A DNA stretch of 64,000 bases from Flavobacterium sp. Leaf82 (GCF_001422725.1 NZ_LMMA01000036.1:134274-198273), one strand, 5' to 3'; shown: positions 25,446-34,589, counted from the stretch's first letter. The notes: a model not told the origin generated them from the letters alone. Program-made: numbers and translations.

Positions 25446-25478
25446 AAACCCGACAGGTTTTAAAAACCTGTCGGGTTT
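25446..25478. repeat. Palindromic repeat CCCGACAGG/CCTGTCGGG
   Basis: 33-bp palindrome between the SDR and Zn-alcohol dehydrogenase genes inside the operon. Same family as 3635, 7199 and 23713. As a hairpin within a polycistronic RNA it might affect stability. Confidence 0.8.
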
Positions 25479-25508
25479 CCTTTGATTGTAAATTCTACAG
25501 ATACTAGT

Positions 25509-26525
25509 TTATTCTATTTCAATCAACGCTTTTATTACATTATTTTTTGGGTCAATCAATTTTCCAAAATCGTTGATCATTTCTGAGAAACTGGTTCTGT
25601 GCGTTATGTATTTCTTTGGATCAATTTTTCCGTTTTTAAGACATTCCATTACATATTCAAAATCCTGAATCGTAGCGTTTCTGCTGCTCATTAAAGTAGA
25701 TTCTCTTTTATGAAAATCAGGATGACTAAACGTTAATTCGCCTTTTTGAAGTCCAACCAAAACGAATCTTCCGCCATGCGAAATATAGTTAAAAGCATTA
25801 TTCATCACCTTTTGGTTTCCGGTTGCATCGATAACGACATTTGCCATATCGCCATTGGTTAATTCAGATAATTTAGCGCTTACATCTTCGTTTAACGGAT
25901 TTATGGTCGCATCGGCATTTAGTTCATTTTTACAAAAATCCAAACGGTATTCGTTGATATCCATTACGATAACTTTTGCTCCGGCAATTTTAGCAAACTG
26001 GATTAGTCCAATACCAATTGGTCCGGCACCCATTACCAGAACAGTATCATTGGGTCCAACGGCTGCTCTTCTAACTCCGTGCGCTGCAATTGCTAATGGT
26101 TCAACCAAAGCCAATTGATCGTAATCTAATCCTTGACCGTGCAGTAAATATTGCTCTGGTATCGTAACATATTCCGCCATTCCGCCATCAATATGAACGC
26201 CAAAAACTTTGATATTTACACAACAATTGGTTAATCCATTTCTGCAAGCCACACATTTTCCGCAATTGAAATACGGAATAAAAGTTACTTTATCTCCCGG
26301 CTCAAAACCTTTTGCATTTCCTTTAATATATTCTGCAGCCAATTCATGACCTAAAATTCTGGGATATTCAAAATAAGGCTGTGTTCCGCCAAAAGCATGA
26401 ATATCAGTCCCGCAGATTCCAATTCTCTTTATCTTTAATAATACTTCACCTTCTTTAGGTTCGGGTATTTCTTTTTCTTTTAATTTAAATTCCTGTGGTT
26501 TTTCACATACAATAAATTTCATCAT
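25509..26525 (-). CDS. Zinc-dependent alcohol dehydrogenase (medium-chain)
   Basis: 338 residues, MDR superfamily. The catalytic zinc site is CGTDIHAFGG with the later GHE. The structural zinc site is CGKCVACRNGLTNCC (four cysteines). The Rossmann loop is VMGAGPIGIGLIQ. Relatives oxidise polyols or sugars (L-idonate, galactitol phosphate, L-fucose and L-threonine dehydrogenase types). In this operon it may oxidise the sugar C1 or act on the lactaldehyde/lactate branch. The sequence does not decide. It is separated by 12 bp from the FAH gene upstream. Confidence 0.8.
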   Translation of the reverse strand: MMKFIVCEKPQEFKLKEKEIPEPKEGEVLLKIKRIGICGTDIHAFGGTQPYFEYPRILGHELAAEYIKGNAKGFEPGDKVTFIPYFNCGKCVACRNGLTNCCVNIKVFGVHIDGGMAEYVTIPEQYLLHGQGLDYDQLALVEPLAIAAHGVRRAAVGPNDTVLVMGAGPIGIGLIQFAKIAGAKVIVMDINEYRLDFCKNELNADATINPLNEDVSAKLSELTNGDMANVVIDATGNQKVMNNAFNYISHGGRFVLVGLQKGELTFSHPDFHKRESTLMSSRNATIQDFEYVMECLKNGKIDPKKYITHRTSFSEMINDFGKLIDPKNNVIKALIEIE

Positions 26526-26537
26526 AGATTTTTTAGA

Positions 26538-27392
26538 TTACTTTTTGTAGTCAACCGCAGTTTGTTTACTGGTACCTAAACCTTCAATTCCAAGTTCTAC
26601 AACATCGCCCGCTTTAAGATAAATTGGTTCTGGTTTAATACCTAATCCAACTCCCGGAGGCGTTCCTGTACTGATAATATCGCCCGGAAGCAAGGTCATA
26701 AACTGACTTAAATAATACAATAAGTACGGAATTTTAAAAACTAGATTTAAAGTATTACTGTCTTGGTATTTTTTACCATTCACCGTAAGCCACATCGATA
26801 AATTATCTACATCTTTTACTTCGTCTTTTGTTGCTAAAAAGGGTCCAAGAGGCGCAAATGTATCACAGCCTTTTCCTTTTGCCCATTGTCCGCCGCGTTC
26901 TATCTGAAATTCTCTTTCGCTATAATCATTTAATAAAGCATAACCTGCAACATAGTCCAGCGCTTCGGCTTCATCAACATAACTTGCTTTTTTACCTACA
27001 ACAAATGCCAGTTCAACTTCCCAGTCGGTTTTTACACTGTTTTTAGGAATAATAACATCATCATCAGGACCGCATAAAGATGTAGTTGATTTAAAAAAGA
27101 TGATTGGTTCTGTTGGGATTGGCGCTCCGGTTTCTTTACAGTGATCTACATAATTTAGACCAATACATATTATTTTTGAAGGTCTCCCCACCGGAGATCC
27201 TAAACGTACATTTGCAGCTACTTCTGGTAAAGTAGGATTACTGTCTAATGCTTTTTGTAATTTTTCTAAACCGTTTTCTTCAAAAAAACTTTCGTTAAAG
27301 TCTGAAACGATTGCCGAAACATCATATCTTTTTTCACCTATTAAAACTCCTGGTTTTTCTTTTCCTATTTCTCCAAAACGTATTAATTTCAT
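26538..27392 (-). CDS. FAH-family hydrolase, probable 2,4-diketo-3-deoxy-L-fuconate/rhamnonate hydrolase
   Basis: 284 residues, fumarylacetoacetate hydrolase fold. The family core is CIGLNYVDHCKETG (around 75-88), the metal-binding acidic set DWEVELAFVVGK, a late substrate loop STGTPPGVGLG, and a C-terminal GIEGLG turn. Close relatives cleave 2,4-diketo-3-deoxy-L-fuconate or L-rhamnonate to pyruvate and L-lactate. Presence of two SDRs and a COG3618 lactonase in the same operon supports that role over fumarylacetoacetate or ureidoglycolate-type activity. Confidence 0.85.
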   Translation of the reverse strand: MKLIRFGEIGKEKPGVLIGEKRYDVSAIVSDFNESFFEENGLEKLQKALDSNPTLPEVAANVRLGSPVGRPSKIICIGLNYVDHCKETGAPIPTEPIIFFKSTTSLCGPDDDVIIPKNSVKTDWEVELAFVVGKKASYVDEAEALDYVAGYALLNDYSEREFQIERGGQWAKGKGCDTFAPLGPFLATKDEVKDVDNLSMWLTVNGKKYQDSNTLNLVFKIPYLLYYLSQFMTLLPGDIISTGTPPGVGLGIKPEPIYLKAGDVVELGIEGLGTSKQTAVDYKK

Positions 27393-27586
27393 TTTTTTAT
27401 TTTTTAAGATTCTAAGTCGCTATGGTTCTGAGGTTCTAAGTTTTTTACCCCTAGTATCTTAGAATTTCAGCTCCTTTTTTAATTATTTTTTTAAGTTATA
27501 AGTTCAATTGTTACTAAAAACTCTAAGTATAAAAAACCTTAGCATCTTAGTATCTCAGTCCCGAGGCTTCGGGATAGTCCCTTTTC

Positions 27587-28351
27587 TCAGTTATTTAATT
27601 TAATAAACCCTCCGTCGATTGGGTAATCGCTTCCGGTGATAAATCCTGCTTCGTCGCTGCATAAATACAAGGCTAGAGCCGCAATTTCATCCGGTTTTCC
27701 CATACGTCCAATGGGTTGTGATTGTGATAGTTTTTCGAACATTTCAGCTTCTTTTCCGGCGTAATTTTTCGAAATAAAACCATCTACAAATGGTGTGTGA
27801 ACTCTGGCTGGAGATACGGAATTGCAACGGATATTTTCGCCAATATAATCCTTGGCAACAGATAAAGTCATTGCCATAACCGCACCTTTTGCCGTAGAAT
27901 AAGCAAACCTGTCCGGAATACCAACCCATGCCGCAATAGATGCCATATTGAGAATTACCCCACCTTTTGAAAGTCGCAATTGCGGAATCGCGGCAAACAA
28001 GCAATTGTAAACTCCTTTTACGTTTACCTCCATCACACGATCAAAATCAGCTTCTGGTGTGGTGTCTACTTTGCCCACATGAGCAATTCCAGCATTATTA
28101 ATCAAGATGTGAATATTGCCAATGGCTTCAAATGTCGCAGTAACCTCTTTTTGGTTCGCTACATTACAGGCGTGCGAAAAAACATTTCCTCCTAATTTTT
28201 TGATATCTTCAACTGCTTCCTGAGCACTTTCAATCGTTAAATCTAATATGTGAACTTCTGCACCTTGTTTGGCAAAAAGCGTTGCTATTGCTCTGCCTAT
28301 TCCGCTGCCGCCTCCGGTTACCACAGCTTTTTTATTTTGTAATGAAAACAT
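27587..28351 (-). CDS. SDR dehydrogenase, probable 2-keto-3-deoxy-L-fuconate 4-dehydrogenase
   Basis: 254 residues with a textbook SDR layout: TGGGSGIGRA at 11-20, NNAG, Ser in NMASIAAW, Tyr/Lys in YSTAKG, and the C-terminal GSDYPIDGG. It resembles the dehydrogenases that oxidise C4 of 2-keto-3-deoxy-L-fuconate or rhamnonate, giving the substrate of the FAH-family hydrolase encoded just downstream. It is the first gene of the minus-strand catabolic operon. Its promoter shares a 28-bp box with the divergent CoA-transferase operon. Confidence 0.82.
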   Translation of the reverse strand: MFSLQNKKAVVTGGGSGIGRAIATLFAKQGAEVHILDLTIESAQEAVEDIKKLGGNVFSHACNVANQKEVTATFEAIGNIHILINNAGIAHVGKVDTTPEADFDRVMEVNVKGVYNCLFAAIPQLRLSKGGVILNMASIAAWVGIPDRFAYSTAKGAVMAMTLSVAKDYIGENIRCNSVSPARVHTPFVDGFISKNYAGKEAEMFEKLSQSQPIGRMGKPDEIAALALYLCSDEAGFITGSDYPIDGGFIKLNN

Positions 28352-28400
28352 TTTTTATTGTATTTAGTCCTTAAATTATATTGTTGTAGTCTTGTAAAAT

Positions 28401-28428
28401 TAATAAATGTAAAAAACACAATTACAAA
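28401..28428 (-). promoter_or_regulatory. Paired 28-bp operator-like box, left copy
   Basis: Read on the minus strand it starts in the TTTG of the -7 box, runs TAATTGTGTTTTTTACA and ends in a TTTATTA tail, 49 bp before the SDR start codon. It differs from the right copy (28614-28641) by a single base. Confidence 0.7.
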
Positions 28429-28613
28429 TGTAATTTTTAATCTCAATATTCTGAGAAATATTTTATTTATTTCCTCTAAAAATAATCATAGTTTAATATA
28501 TTATAACATTTTCTATATCATTTGTAAAAAAACTACACTGTAGATTCATATACTGCAAAAAATGACTGTTAATAAATGAAACATTTATTGCTCAATTCAA
28601 TCTTATTTCTATT

Positions 28614-28641
28614 TTTGTAATTGTATTTTTTACATTTATTA
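28614..28641 (+). promoter_or_regulatory. Paired 28-bp operator-like box, right copy
   Basis: It starts in the TTTG of the -7 box, runs TAATTGTATTTTTTACA and ends in a TTTATTA tail, 38 bp before the start codon of the first binding protein. A TGTAA-N9-TTACA dyad inside it suits a dimeric repressor. No regulator gene lies next to it. Confidence 0.7.
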
Positions 28642-28679
28642 TTTTTCACCCTATATCATCATCAATAAAATATCAAAAA

Positions 28680-29828
28680 ATGACAGTATTAAAAGGGATA
28701 ACCTGGAATCACACAAGAGGTTTATTACCAATGGTTGCTACAGCACAGCGTTTTACAGAATTAAATCCAAATATTGAAATCACTTGGGAAAAAAGAAGTT
28801 TACAGGAATTTGCAGATGCATCGATCGAGGATTTAGCAAAAAGATTCGATTTATTGGTGATCGATCATCCCTGGACAGGCTTTGGAGCGCACACAAACGC
28901 AATCCTTCCCCTATCTGATTATCTTTCGAATGAATATATAAAAGATCAGGAAGTTAATACAGTTGGAAAATCTTATGGAAGCTACGTTTTTAGCAACAAA
29001 CTTTGGGCATTACCTATCGATGCAGCGACTCCGGTTGCGGCAGCACGTTTGGATATTTTAGAAAAACAAGGTTTAAAAGTGCCTCAGACTTACGATGATT
29101 TATTGGCTTTAGCCAAAAAAGGATTGGTCGCTTTTGCCGGAATTCCGGTTGATGTTCTTATGAGTTTTTATATGTATTGCTGCAGTTTGGGCGAAGCTCC
29201 TTTTTTATCTGATGAAAAAGTAATCTCGGTAGAAACCGGAAAAAAAGCGTTGAAACTATTTCGTGAATTAGCACAATTAATAGATCCTGCGAATTTTAAT
29301 CGAAATCCAATTCAGGTTTATGAAGCAATGGTAAATTCTGATGAAATTGCCTACTGCCCTTTTGCTTATGGATATTCGAACTATTCGAGAACGGGTTACA
29401 GCAAAAATTTACTTCATTTTTATGATTTGGTTCGTTTGAATAATAACCCTATGATTAGTTCCCTTGGCGGAACCGGATTAGCCGTTTCATCGTTCAGCAA
29501 ACACATTCCTGAAGCGATTAAATATGCCGAATTTACCGGATCTTCTCATGTTCAGCAAAATATATTCGTGGACAATGGCGGACAACCCGGACATTTGCAA
29601 GCCTGGAAAAGTGACCGAATTAACGGAGTTACACATGATTATTTTAAGAATACTTTACCGGCGTTAGAACGCGCATTTTTGCGCCCAAGATATTCCGGAC
29701 ATATGTATTTTCAGGATCATGCCGGCGATGTGGTTCGCGATTATCTAATGAATGGCGGAAATGAAGAATTGGTTTTAGAAGCTCTGAATTCGCTTTATGC
29801 AAAATCCCTAAACCTGCAAACAACATGA
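28680..29828 (+). CDS. Cytoplasmic solute-binding-protein-like protein, copy 1
   Basis: 382 residues resembling ABC-type sugar-binding proteins (type 2 periplasmic-binding fold), with the typical opening KGITWNHTRGLLPM and an internal SLGGTGLAVSS hinge-like segment. There is no signal peptide. The ATG at 28680 leads straight into the first beta strand, and no upstream in-frame start codon adds a leader. No ABC permease or ATPase is nearby. It overlaps the next gene by 4 bp (ATGA). It opens a coupled four-gene operon with two CoA-transferases and a second leaderless binding protein. A cytoplasmic ligand-binding, scaffold or sensor role is inferred. No family function is known to me. Confidence 0.75.
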   Translation: MTVLKGITWNHTRGLLPMVATAQRFTELNPNIEITWEKRSLQEFADASIEDLAKRFDLLVIDHPWTGFGAHTNAILPLSDYLSNEYIKDQEVNTVGKSYGSYVFSNKLWALPIDAATPVAAARLDILEKQGLKVPQTYDDLLALAKKGLVAFAGIPVDVLMSFYMYCCSLGEAPFLSDEKVISVETGKKALKLFRELAQLIDPANFNRNPIQVYEAMVNSDEIAYCPFAYGYSNYSRTGYSKNLLHFYDLVRLNNNPMISSLGGTGLAVSSFSKHIPEAIKYAEFTGSSHVQQNIFVDNGGQPGHLQAWKSDRINGVTHDYFKNTLPALERAFLRPRYSGHMYFQDHAGDVVRDYLMNGGNEELVLEALNSLYAKSLNLQTT

Positions 29829-30973
29829 GACCGTTAGAAGGATTAGTTGTGTTGGAGTTTTGCCAGTTTTTGGCAGGTCCTTCGGCGGGATTAAAGTTGG
29901 CTGATTTAGGCGCCAGAGTCATTAAAATCGAACGACCAATAAAAGGTGAAGCTTGCAGGCAATTGAGCATCAAGGATCTATTTGTAGACGATAGCAGTTT
30001 ACTCTTTCATACCATTAACAGAAATAAAGAATCTTTTGCCGCTGATCTTAAAAATCCGGAAGATTTGATTTTGATAAAAAAACTGATCGCTGAGGCAGAT
30101 ATTATGACACATAATTTCAGACCGGGTGTGATGGAAAAAATTGGATTGGATTTTAAGGAAACACTGGCGATCAACCCAAAAATAATCTACGGAACGATTA
30201 CAGGTTACGGCAATATTGGTCCGTGGGTAAAAAAACCGGGACAGGATTTATTGCTGCAATCCTTATCCGGATTGAGTTGGTTAAGCGGCAGAAAAAGTCA
30301 GGAACCTGTTCCGTTTGGTTTGGCTGTAGCCGATTTAATGTGCGGAAACCATTTCGTTCAGGGAATTTTAGCGGCTTTGCTTAAAAGAGCCAAAACCGGA
30401 AAAGGAGTTTTGGTCGAAGTAAGTTTGTTAGAATCGGTTTTAGACGTTCAGTTCGAAGCGATTACTTCTTTCTTAAATGATGGCGATCAATTGCCGGAAA
30501 GAGGCGATGTAAAAGGAAGTGCGCATGCTTTTTTGAGCGCTCCTTATGGCGTTTACCAAACTCTTGACGGTTATCTTTCTCTGGCAATGGGCGATTTAAT
30601 TTTTATAGGAAATGTACTTGGCGTTGATTTAAACGCATATGTAGAAAAGCCTCTTTGGTTCGAAAAAAGAGATGAAATCAGAACCATATTAGCACAGAAA
30701 TTATTAACTCAAACAGCTGATTATTGGATTGCATTACTTCAAAAAGAAGGAATCTGGTGCGGAAAAGTATTTAATTATGAAGAATTAGACAGTCAGCCTT
30801 TTGTAAACGAATTGCACTTGAAACAAACCGTTAAAAATTCTGATGGTGCAACTTTGGTTACAACCCGAAGTCCAATTCAGCTTGACGGAAAAATTTTAAC
30901 CAGTATGAAAGCCGCTCCTAAAGTTGGAGAAGATAATCAAAACATACACGAACAATTTTTAAAAAACGCATGA
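29825..30973 (+). CDS. CaiB/BaiF family III CoA-transferase, copy 1
   Basis: 382 residues, complete class III CoA-transferase with the intertwined-dimer fold. The start RPLEGLVVLEFCQFLAGPSAGLKLADLGARVIKIE is family-typical. HNFRPGVMEKIGLD and GYGNIGPW follow. The catalytic Asp is Asp170 in the VADLMCG loop, at the place of Asp169 in formyl-CoA transferase. It would move CoA between two carboxylic acids, one a donor such as succinyl- or acetyl-CoA. It overlaps both neighbours by 4 bp. The pairing with a close paralogue suggests a heteromer, as in the two-subunit succinyl-CoA:malate transferase of Chloroflexus. Substrate unknown. Confidence 0.85.
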   Translation: MRPLEGLVVLEFCQFLAGPSAGLKLADLGARVIKIERPIKGEACRQLSIKDLFVDDSSLLFHTINRNKESFAADLKNPEDLILIKKLIAEADIMTHNFRPGVMEKIGLDFKETLAINPKIIYGTITGYGNIGPWVKKPGQDLLLQSLSGLSWLSGRKSQEPVPFGLAVADLMCGNHFVQGILAALLKRAKTGKGVLVEVSLLESVLDVQFEAITSFLNDGDQLPERGDVKGSAHAFLSAPYGVYQTLDGYLSLAMGDLIFIGNVLGVDLNAYVEKPLWFEKRDEIRTILAQKLLTQTADYWIALLQKEGIWCGKVFNYEELDSQPFVNELHLKQTVKNSDGATLVTTRSPIQLDGKILTSMKAAPKVGEDNQNIHEQFLKNA

Positions 30974-32109
30974 AGCCATTAGAAGATTATTTAATAGTAG
31001 ATTTTAGCCAGTTTCTTTCCGGTCCGTCAGCGAGTTTGCGATTGGCAGATTTGGGTGCGCGCGTGATAAAAATTGAAAAACCGGGAACAGGCGATATCTG
31101 TAGAACCTTATATACATCTGATTTGATTATGAATGGCGAATCTTCTGTTTTTCACACCATTAACAGAAATAAAGAATCATTTGCCATTGATTTTAAACAA
31201 CCGGAAGAACTCGAAAAATTAAAAAAATTACTGGCTAAAGCTGATGTCGTTATGCATAATTTCAGACCCGGAGTTATGGAGCGCGTGGGTTTAAGTTATG
31301 ATGATTTAAAAGCCATAAATCCAACGGTGGTTTACGCTTCAATTTCAGGGTTTGGCAATCATCCGGATTTAAAAGATTTACCGGGACAGGATTTGTTATT
31401 GCAATCTTTAACGGCTTTGACCTGGCTGAGTGGAAATCAGGAAGATGGTCCGGTACCAATGGGTTTATCCATTGTCGATATGTTGGCGGGAGCACATTTG
31501 GTCCAGGGAATTTTAGCTGCTTTGTATCGAAAAGCAACTCATAATATTGGCGCTTCGGTTCAGGTAAGTATGCTCGAATCGGCTTTTGATTTTCAGTTTG
31601 AAACGATTACAACTTATTTTAATGATGGCGGCGAATTGCCTGTCAGGACAAAAACGAATAATGCCCACGCTTATTTGGGTGCGCCATACGGAATTTATAA
31701 AACCAAAAATGGCTTTTTAGCTTTGGCAATGGGTTCAATTCCGGTTTTGGCTTCGCTTTTAAAATGTGATGAACTTCTTGCATTTCCTGAAAATAAATTT
31801 GCTTTAAGAGACGAAATAAAGAACATTCTGGCTTTGCATTTACAAACTCAGAATACTGATTTCTGGCTGAATATTTTAGAACCCGCAGACATTTGGTGTG
31901 CCGGAGTTTTAAACTATCAGGAACTTTTTGCTCAGGAAGGTTTTAAGGTTTTAGAATTTACGCAGAAAGTAACAATGCTTGACGGATATACTTATGAAAC
32001 AACACGTTGCCCCATTAAAATAGACGGTGAATATTTTACTTCAAGTAAAGGTTCTCCAAAATTAGGACAGGATAATGAGAAAATTATTAAAGAATTTATA
32101 GCTCTATAA
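30970..32109 (+). CDS. CaiB/BaiF family III CoA-transferase, copy 2
   Basis: 379 residues, clearly paralogous to the preceding gene (same SQFLSGPSASLRLADLGARV start, same HTINRNKESFAIDF, same GQDLLLQSL). The catalytic Asp is also residue 170 (SIVDMLAG). Both copies therefore keep the active-site Asp, and neither looks like a dead subunit. The stop codon overlaps the start of the next gene by one base (TAATG). It probably arose by tandem duplication and forms a complex with copy 1. The acid it activates is unknown. A sugar-derived acid from the divergent operon is an inference. Confidence 0.85.
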   Translation: MKPLEDYLIVDFSQFLSGPSASLRLADLGARVIKIEKPGTGDICRTLYTSDLIMNGESSVFHTINRNKESFAIDFKQPEELEKLKKLLAKADVVMHNFRPGVMERVGLSYDDLKAINPTVVYASISGFGNHPDLKDLPGQDLLLQSLTALTWLSGNQEDGPVPMGLSIVDMLAGAHLVQGILAALYRKATHNIGASVQVSMLESAFDFQFETITTYFNDGGELPVRTKTNNAHAYLGAPYGIYKTKNGFLALAMGSIPVLASLLKCDELLAFPENKFALRDEIKNILALHLQTQNTDFWLNILEPADIWCAGVLNYQELFAQEGFKVLEFTQKVTMLDGYTYETTRCPIKIDGEYFTSSKGSPKLGQDNEKIIKEFIAL

Positions 32110-33335
32110 TGGAAAAAATAAGAGTCGCTGTCCGCAAATTTGATCCTTTCGAAAGTACGCTGCAAAAGCTATGGGATTTATTTTGCTTAAAATATAATAT
32201 TGCTGTCGAGGCAGAAATGGTTCCGCTGGAATTACATGATCTTTATGAAGAAACGATCACGAATAAAGGTTTAAAAAACGGCAAATGGGATATTGCACAT
32301 ATTAATACAGATTGGATATTTGATGCTGTAAACCAAAAAGCAGTTCTGGATCTAACCTCTCTTATTAGTCAAAATCCACCGCAGGATTATCCTGAAGGAT
32401 GGCATAATTCGCTATTGCATTTACAACAAATAAAAAACGGAACATACGGATTACCGTTTCATGACGGACCGGAATGTCTTATTTTTAGAAAAGATTTATT
32501 CGGAAATAATACGGAGAAAGAGAACTTTAATAAACAATTTGGCTACGAATTAAATCCTCCAAAAACATGGGAACAATTTGTGCAAATAGCAGAGTTTTTT
32601 AATCGTCCGGAAGAAAATTTTTATGGTTGTATTTTTGCCAATTTTCCGGATGGACATAATATGGTTTTTGATTTTTGCCTGCAATTATGGACCAGAGGCG
32701 GATCTTTATTAAATGCAGAAAATAAAATCGATATTAATAATCCGGCATCAATTCAAGCTTTGGATTTTTACAGAATTCTTGTAAACAACAAAAATGCTGT
32801 TCACCCAAAGTCTAAAAATTTTGGTTCTGTCGAAGCAGGAATGGCTTTCGCCGAAGGGCAAGCCGCTATGGCAATAAATTGGTTTGGATTTGCCTCGATG
32901 TGTGAAGTGATCGATGAATCGAAAGTAAAAGGCAAAGTCGATATTGCTGAACTTCCTTGTGATATAAATCATAAAACGGCTTCGCTAAATGTGTATTGGT
33001 TGTACACTATTGGTATTGGAAGTAAAAATAAAGCACTTGCCTACGACTTTTTGAGATTTGCGACGACGCCAAAAAGTGACAAATTATTAACCAACGAAGG
33101 CGGAATTGGTTGTCGTAAATCAACCTGGACAGATCCTGAAATCAATAAAACGATTCCGTATTATCATAAACTCGAAATGTTGCATGAAAATGCTTTGACT
33201 TTGCCACAAACGCATATCTGGCCAAAAGTGACAGAATTAATAGATCAAATGGTTTTGAAAGCAATTGAAAGCGATATTTCGTCTGAAAAACTAATCGAAG
33301 AAACTCAGAATGAGATTGAAAAATTAACGAGCTAA
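32109..33335 (+). CDS. Cytoplasmic solute-binding-protein-like protein, copy 2
   Basis: 408 residues of the family 1 sugar-binding-protein type, distantly related to copy 1. Recognisable parts are PFHDGPECLIFRKDLF, PPKTWEQFVQIAEFF (hinge region), AFAEGQAAMAINWFGFAS and YDFLRFATTP. The chain starts MEKIRVAVRKFDPFES with no hydrophobic leader or lipobox. It is translationally coupled to CoA-transferase copy 2. A pair of leaderless binding proteins flanking two CoA-transferases, without transporter subunits, is highly unusual. Ligand and role unknown. Confidence 0.75.
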   Translation: MEKIRVAVRKFDPFESTLQKLWDLFCLKYNIAVEAEMVPLELHDLYEETITNKGLKNGKWDIAHINTDWIFDAVNQKAVLDLTSLISQNPPQDYPEGWHNSLLHLQQIKNGTYGLPFHDGPECLIFRKDLFGNNTEKENFNKQFGYELNPPKTWEQFVQIAEFFNRPEENFYGCIFANFPDGHNMVFDFCLQLWTRGGSLLNAENKIDINNPASIQALDFYRILVNNKNAVHPKSKNFGSVEAGMAFAEGQAAMAINWFGFASMCEVIDESKVKGKVDIAELPCDINHKTASLNVYWLYTIGIGSKNKALAYDFLRFATTPKSDKLLTNEGGIGCRKSTWTDPEINKTIPYYHKLEMLHENALTLPQTHIWPKVTELIDQMVLKAIESDISSEKLIEETQNEIEKLTS

Positions 33336-33439
33336 AACTTGGAGTAAACTTGATAAAGTTTCATCGGGAAAACTCAAAAAACTTTGCAACTAATTCCCGA
33401 TGCTTCGGGATAGCAGCTTAGAACCTTAAACTAAAAAAT

Positions 33440-34507
33440 ATGAATATTCCATATAAACCTAAATTACCCAAAACCAACCAACCTATTATCATTATTGGCG
33501 CAAGCGGCATTGTAAAAGATGCACATTTGCCTGCTTATGAAATGGCTGGTTTCTCAGTTTTTGGTATAACGAATAGAACCATTTCAAAAGCACACGATCT
33601 GGCAAAACAATTCAAAATAGCTCATGTTTTTGAGAATGTGGCTGATGCGGTTAAAAATGCGCCATCAAATGCTGTTTACGACATTACGGTTCTACCCGAT
33701 CAATACATCGAAATTCTGGAACAATTGCCTGACGGAGCCGCAGTTCTGATTCAGAAACCAATGGGAAATGATCTTGCACAGGCACGAGAAATCGTAGCCG
33801 TTTGTGAGCGTAAAAATCTGGTTGCGGCAATTAATTTTCAACTGCGTTTTGCGTCTTTCGTGAGTGCTGCACGCTCAATAATCGATCAGGGAATTATTGG
33901 AGAATTGTATGATTTTGAATTTAAAGTTACCGTAAACACGCCATGGGAATTGTTCCCGTTGATTAAGGAACATCCCAGATTAGAAATTCTTTTTCATAGT
34001 GTTCACTATATCGATTGCATTAGGTCATTTTTAGGAAATCCGAAAGGTGTGATGGCAAAAACAGCGAAACATCCGCTAAAAAAATTATCCTCTTGCCGTT
34101 CTACAATCATTGTAGATTATGGAGAAGATAAACATGTTGTCATCAATACCAATCACGATCATCATTTTGGACCTAAACACGAAGAAAGTTACATAAAATG
34201 GGAAGGAACAAAAGGCGCCATTAAAGCAAAAATGGGTTTATTAATGAATTATCCGGATGGTTTGCCGGATGAATTTGAATATGCTTTAACCAATGAAAAA
34301 GGCGAATACGAATGGCAAAAAATCGAGCTTGAAGGTTCATGGTTTCCTGAAGCTTTCATTGGCACAATGTCAAATTTAATGCGCTTTAAAGAAGGTTCAG
34401 ATACCAAATTACTGGCAAGTGTTCAGGACGTTCTGGACACAATGAAAGTAGTCGAAGCCTGTTATATCAGTAACCAAAACGGAGGAGTTTCTCTTGACGA
34501 ATTATAA
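33440..34507 (+). CDS. Gfo/Idh/MocA oxidoreductase
   Basis: 355 residues. The Rossmann loop is IIGASGIVKDAHLPAY, with the EKP motif as IQKPMGND. The C-terminal domain carries the HSVHYIDCIRSFLG histidines at the usual active-site place. NAD(P)-dependent oxidation or reduction of a sugar or sugar acid is expected. It follows the second binding protein by 104 bp on the same strand and precedes the MaoC and permease genes, so it probably belongs to the same pathway. It is not closely similar to the symporter-linked oxidoreductase at 17644-18708. Confidence 0.8.
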   Translation: MNIPYKPKLPKTNQPIIIIGASGIVKDAHLPAYEMAGFSVFGITNRTISKAHDLAKQFKIAHVFENVADAVKNAPSNAVYDITVLPDQYIEILEQLPDGAAVLIQKPMGNDLAQAREIVAVCERKNLVAAINFQLRFASFVSAARSIIDQGIIGELYDFEFKVTVNTPWELFPLIKEHPRLEILFHSVHYIDCIRSFLGNPKGVMAKTAKHPLKKLSSCRSTIIVDYGEDKHVVINTNHDHHFGPKHEESYIKWEGTKGAIKAKMGLLMNYPDGLPDEFEYALTNEKGEYEWQKIELEGSWFPEAFIGTMSNLMRFKEGSDTKLLASVQDVLDTMKVVEACYISNQNGGVSLDEL

Positions 34508-34520
34508 AATTAGTCGAAAG

Positions 34521-34564
34521 TCTCAAGTCTTAAAGTCAAAAGTAAGTGACTTTATGACTTGAGA
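34521..34564. repeat. Intra-operon hairpin
   Basis: 18-bp arms (TCTCAAGTCTTAAAGTCA and its complement, one mismatch) with an 8-nt loop. It lies in the 82-bp gap between the oxidoreductase and MaoC genes. There is no T run, so RNA stabilisation or a repeat remnant is more likely than termination. Confidence 0.6.
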
Positions 34565-34589
34565 TTTTACAACTTTCAAACTAAAATAT

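Larger units (their letters stand above)
28352..28679. promoter_or_regulatory. Divergent promoter region with a paired 28-bp box
   Basis: 328 bp between the SDR gene and the plus-strand binding-protein gene. Each side has a TAnnTTTG -7 box: TACATTTG on the minus strand at 28425-28432 and TATTTTTG on the plus strand at 28610-28617. A candidate -33 TTG for the plus promoter lies at 28588-28590, 19 bp away. The same 28-bp box follows each -7 box in inverted orientation. The middle is AT-rich with no further feature. Confidence 0.7.

Noticed and set aside
28680..33335. Ordinary ABC sugar importer
   Set aside because: No permease or ATPase genes are present and neither binding protein has an export signal, so this label is not supported.
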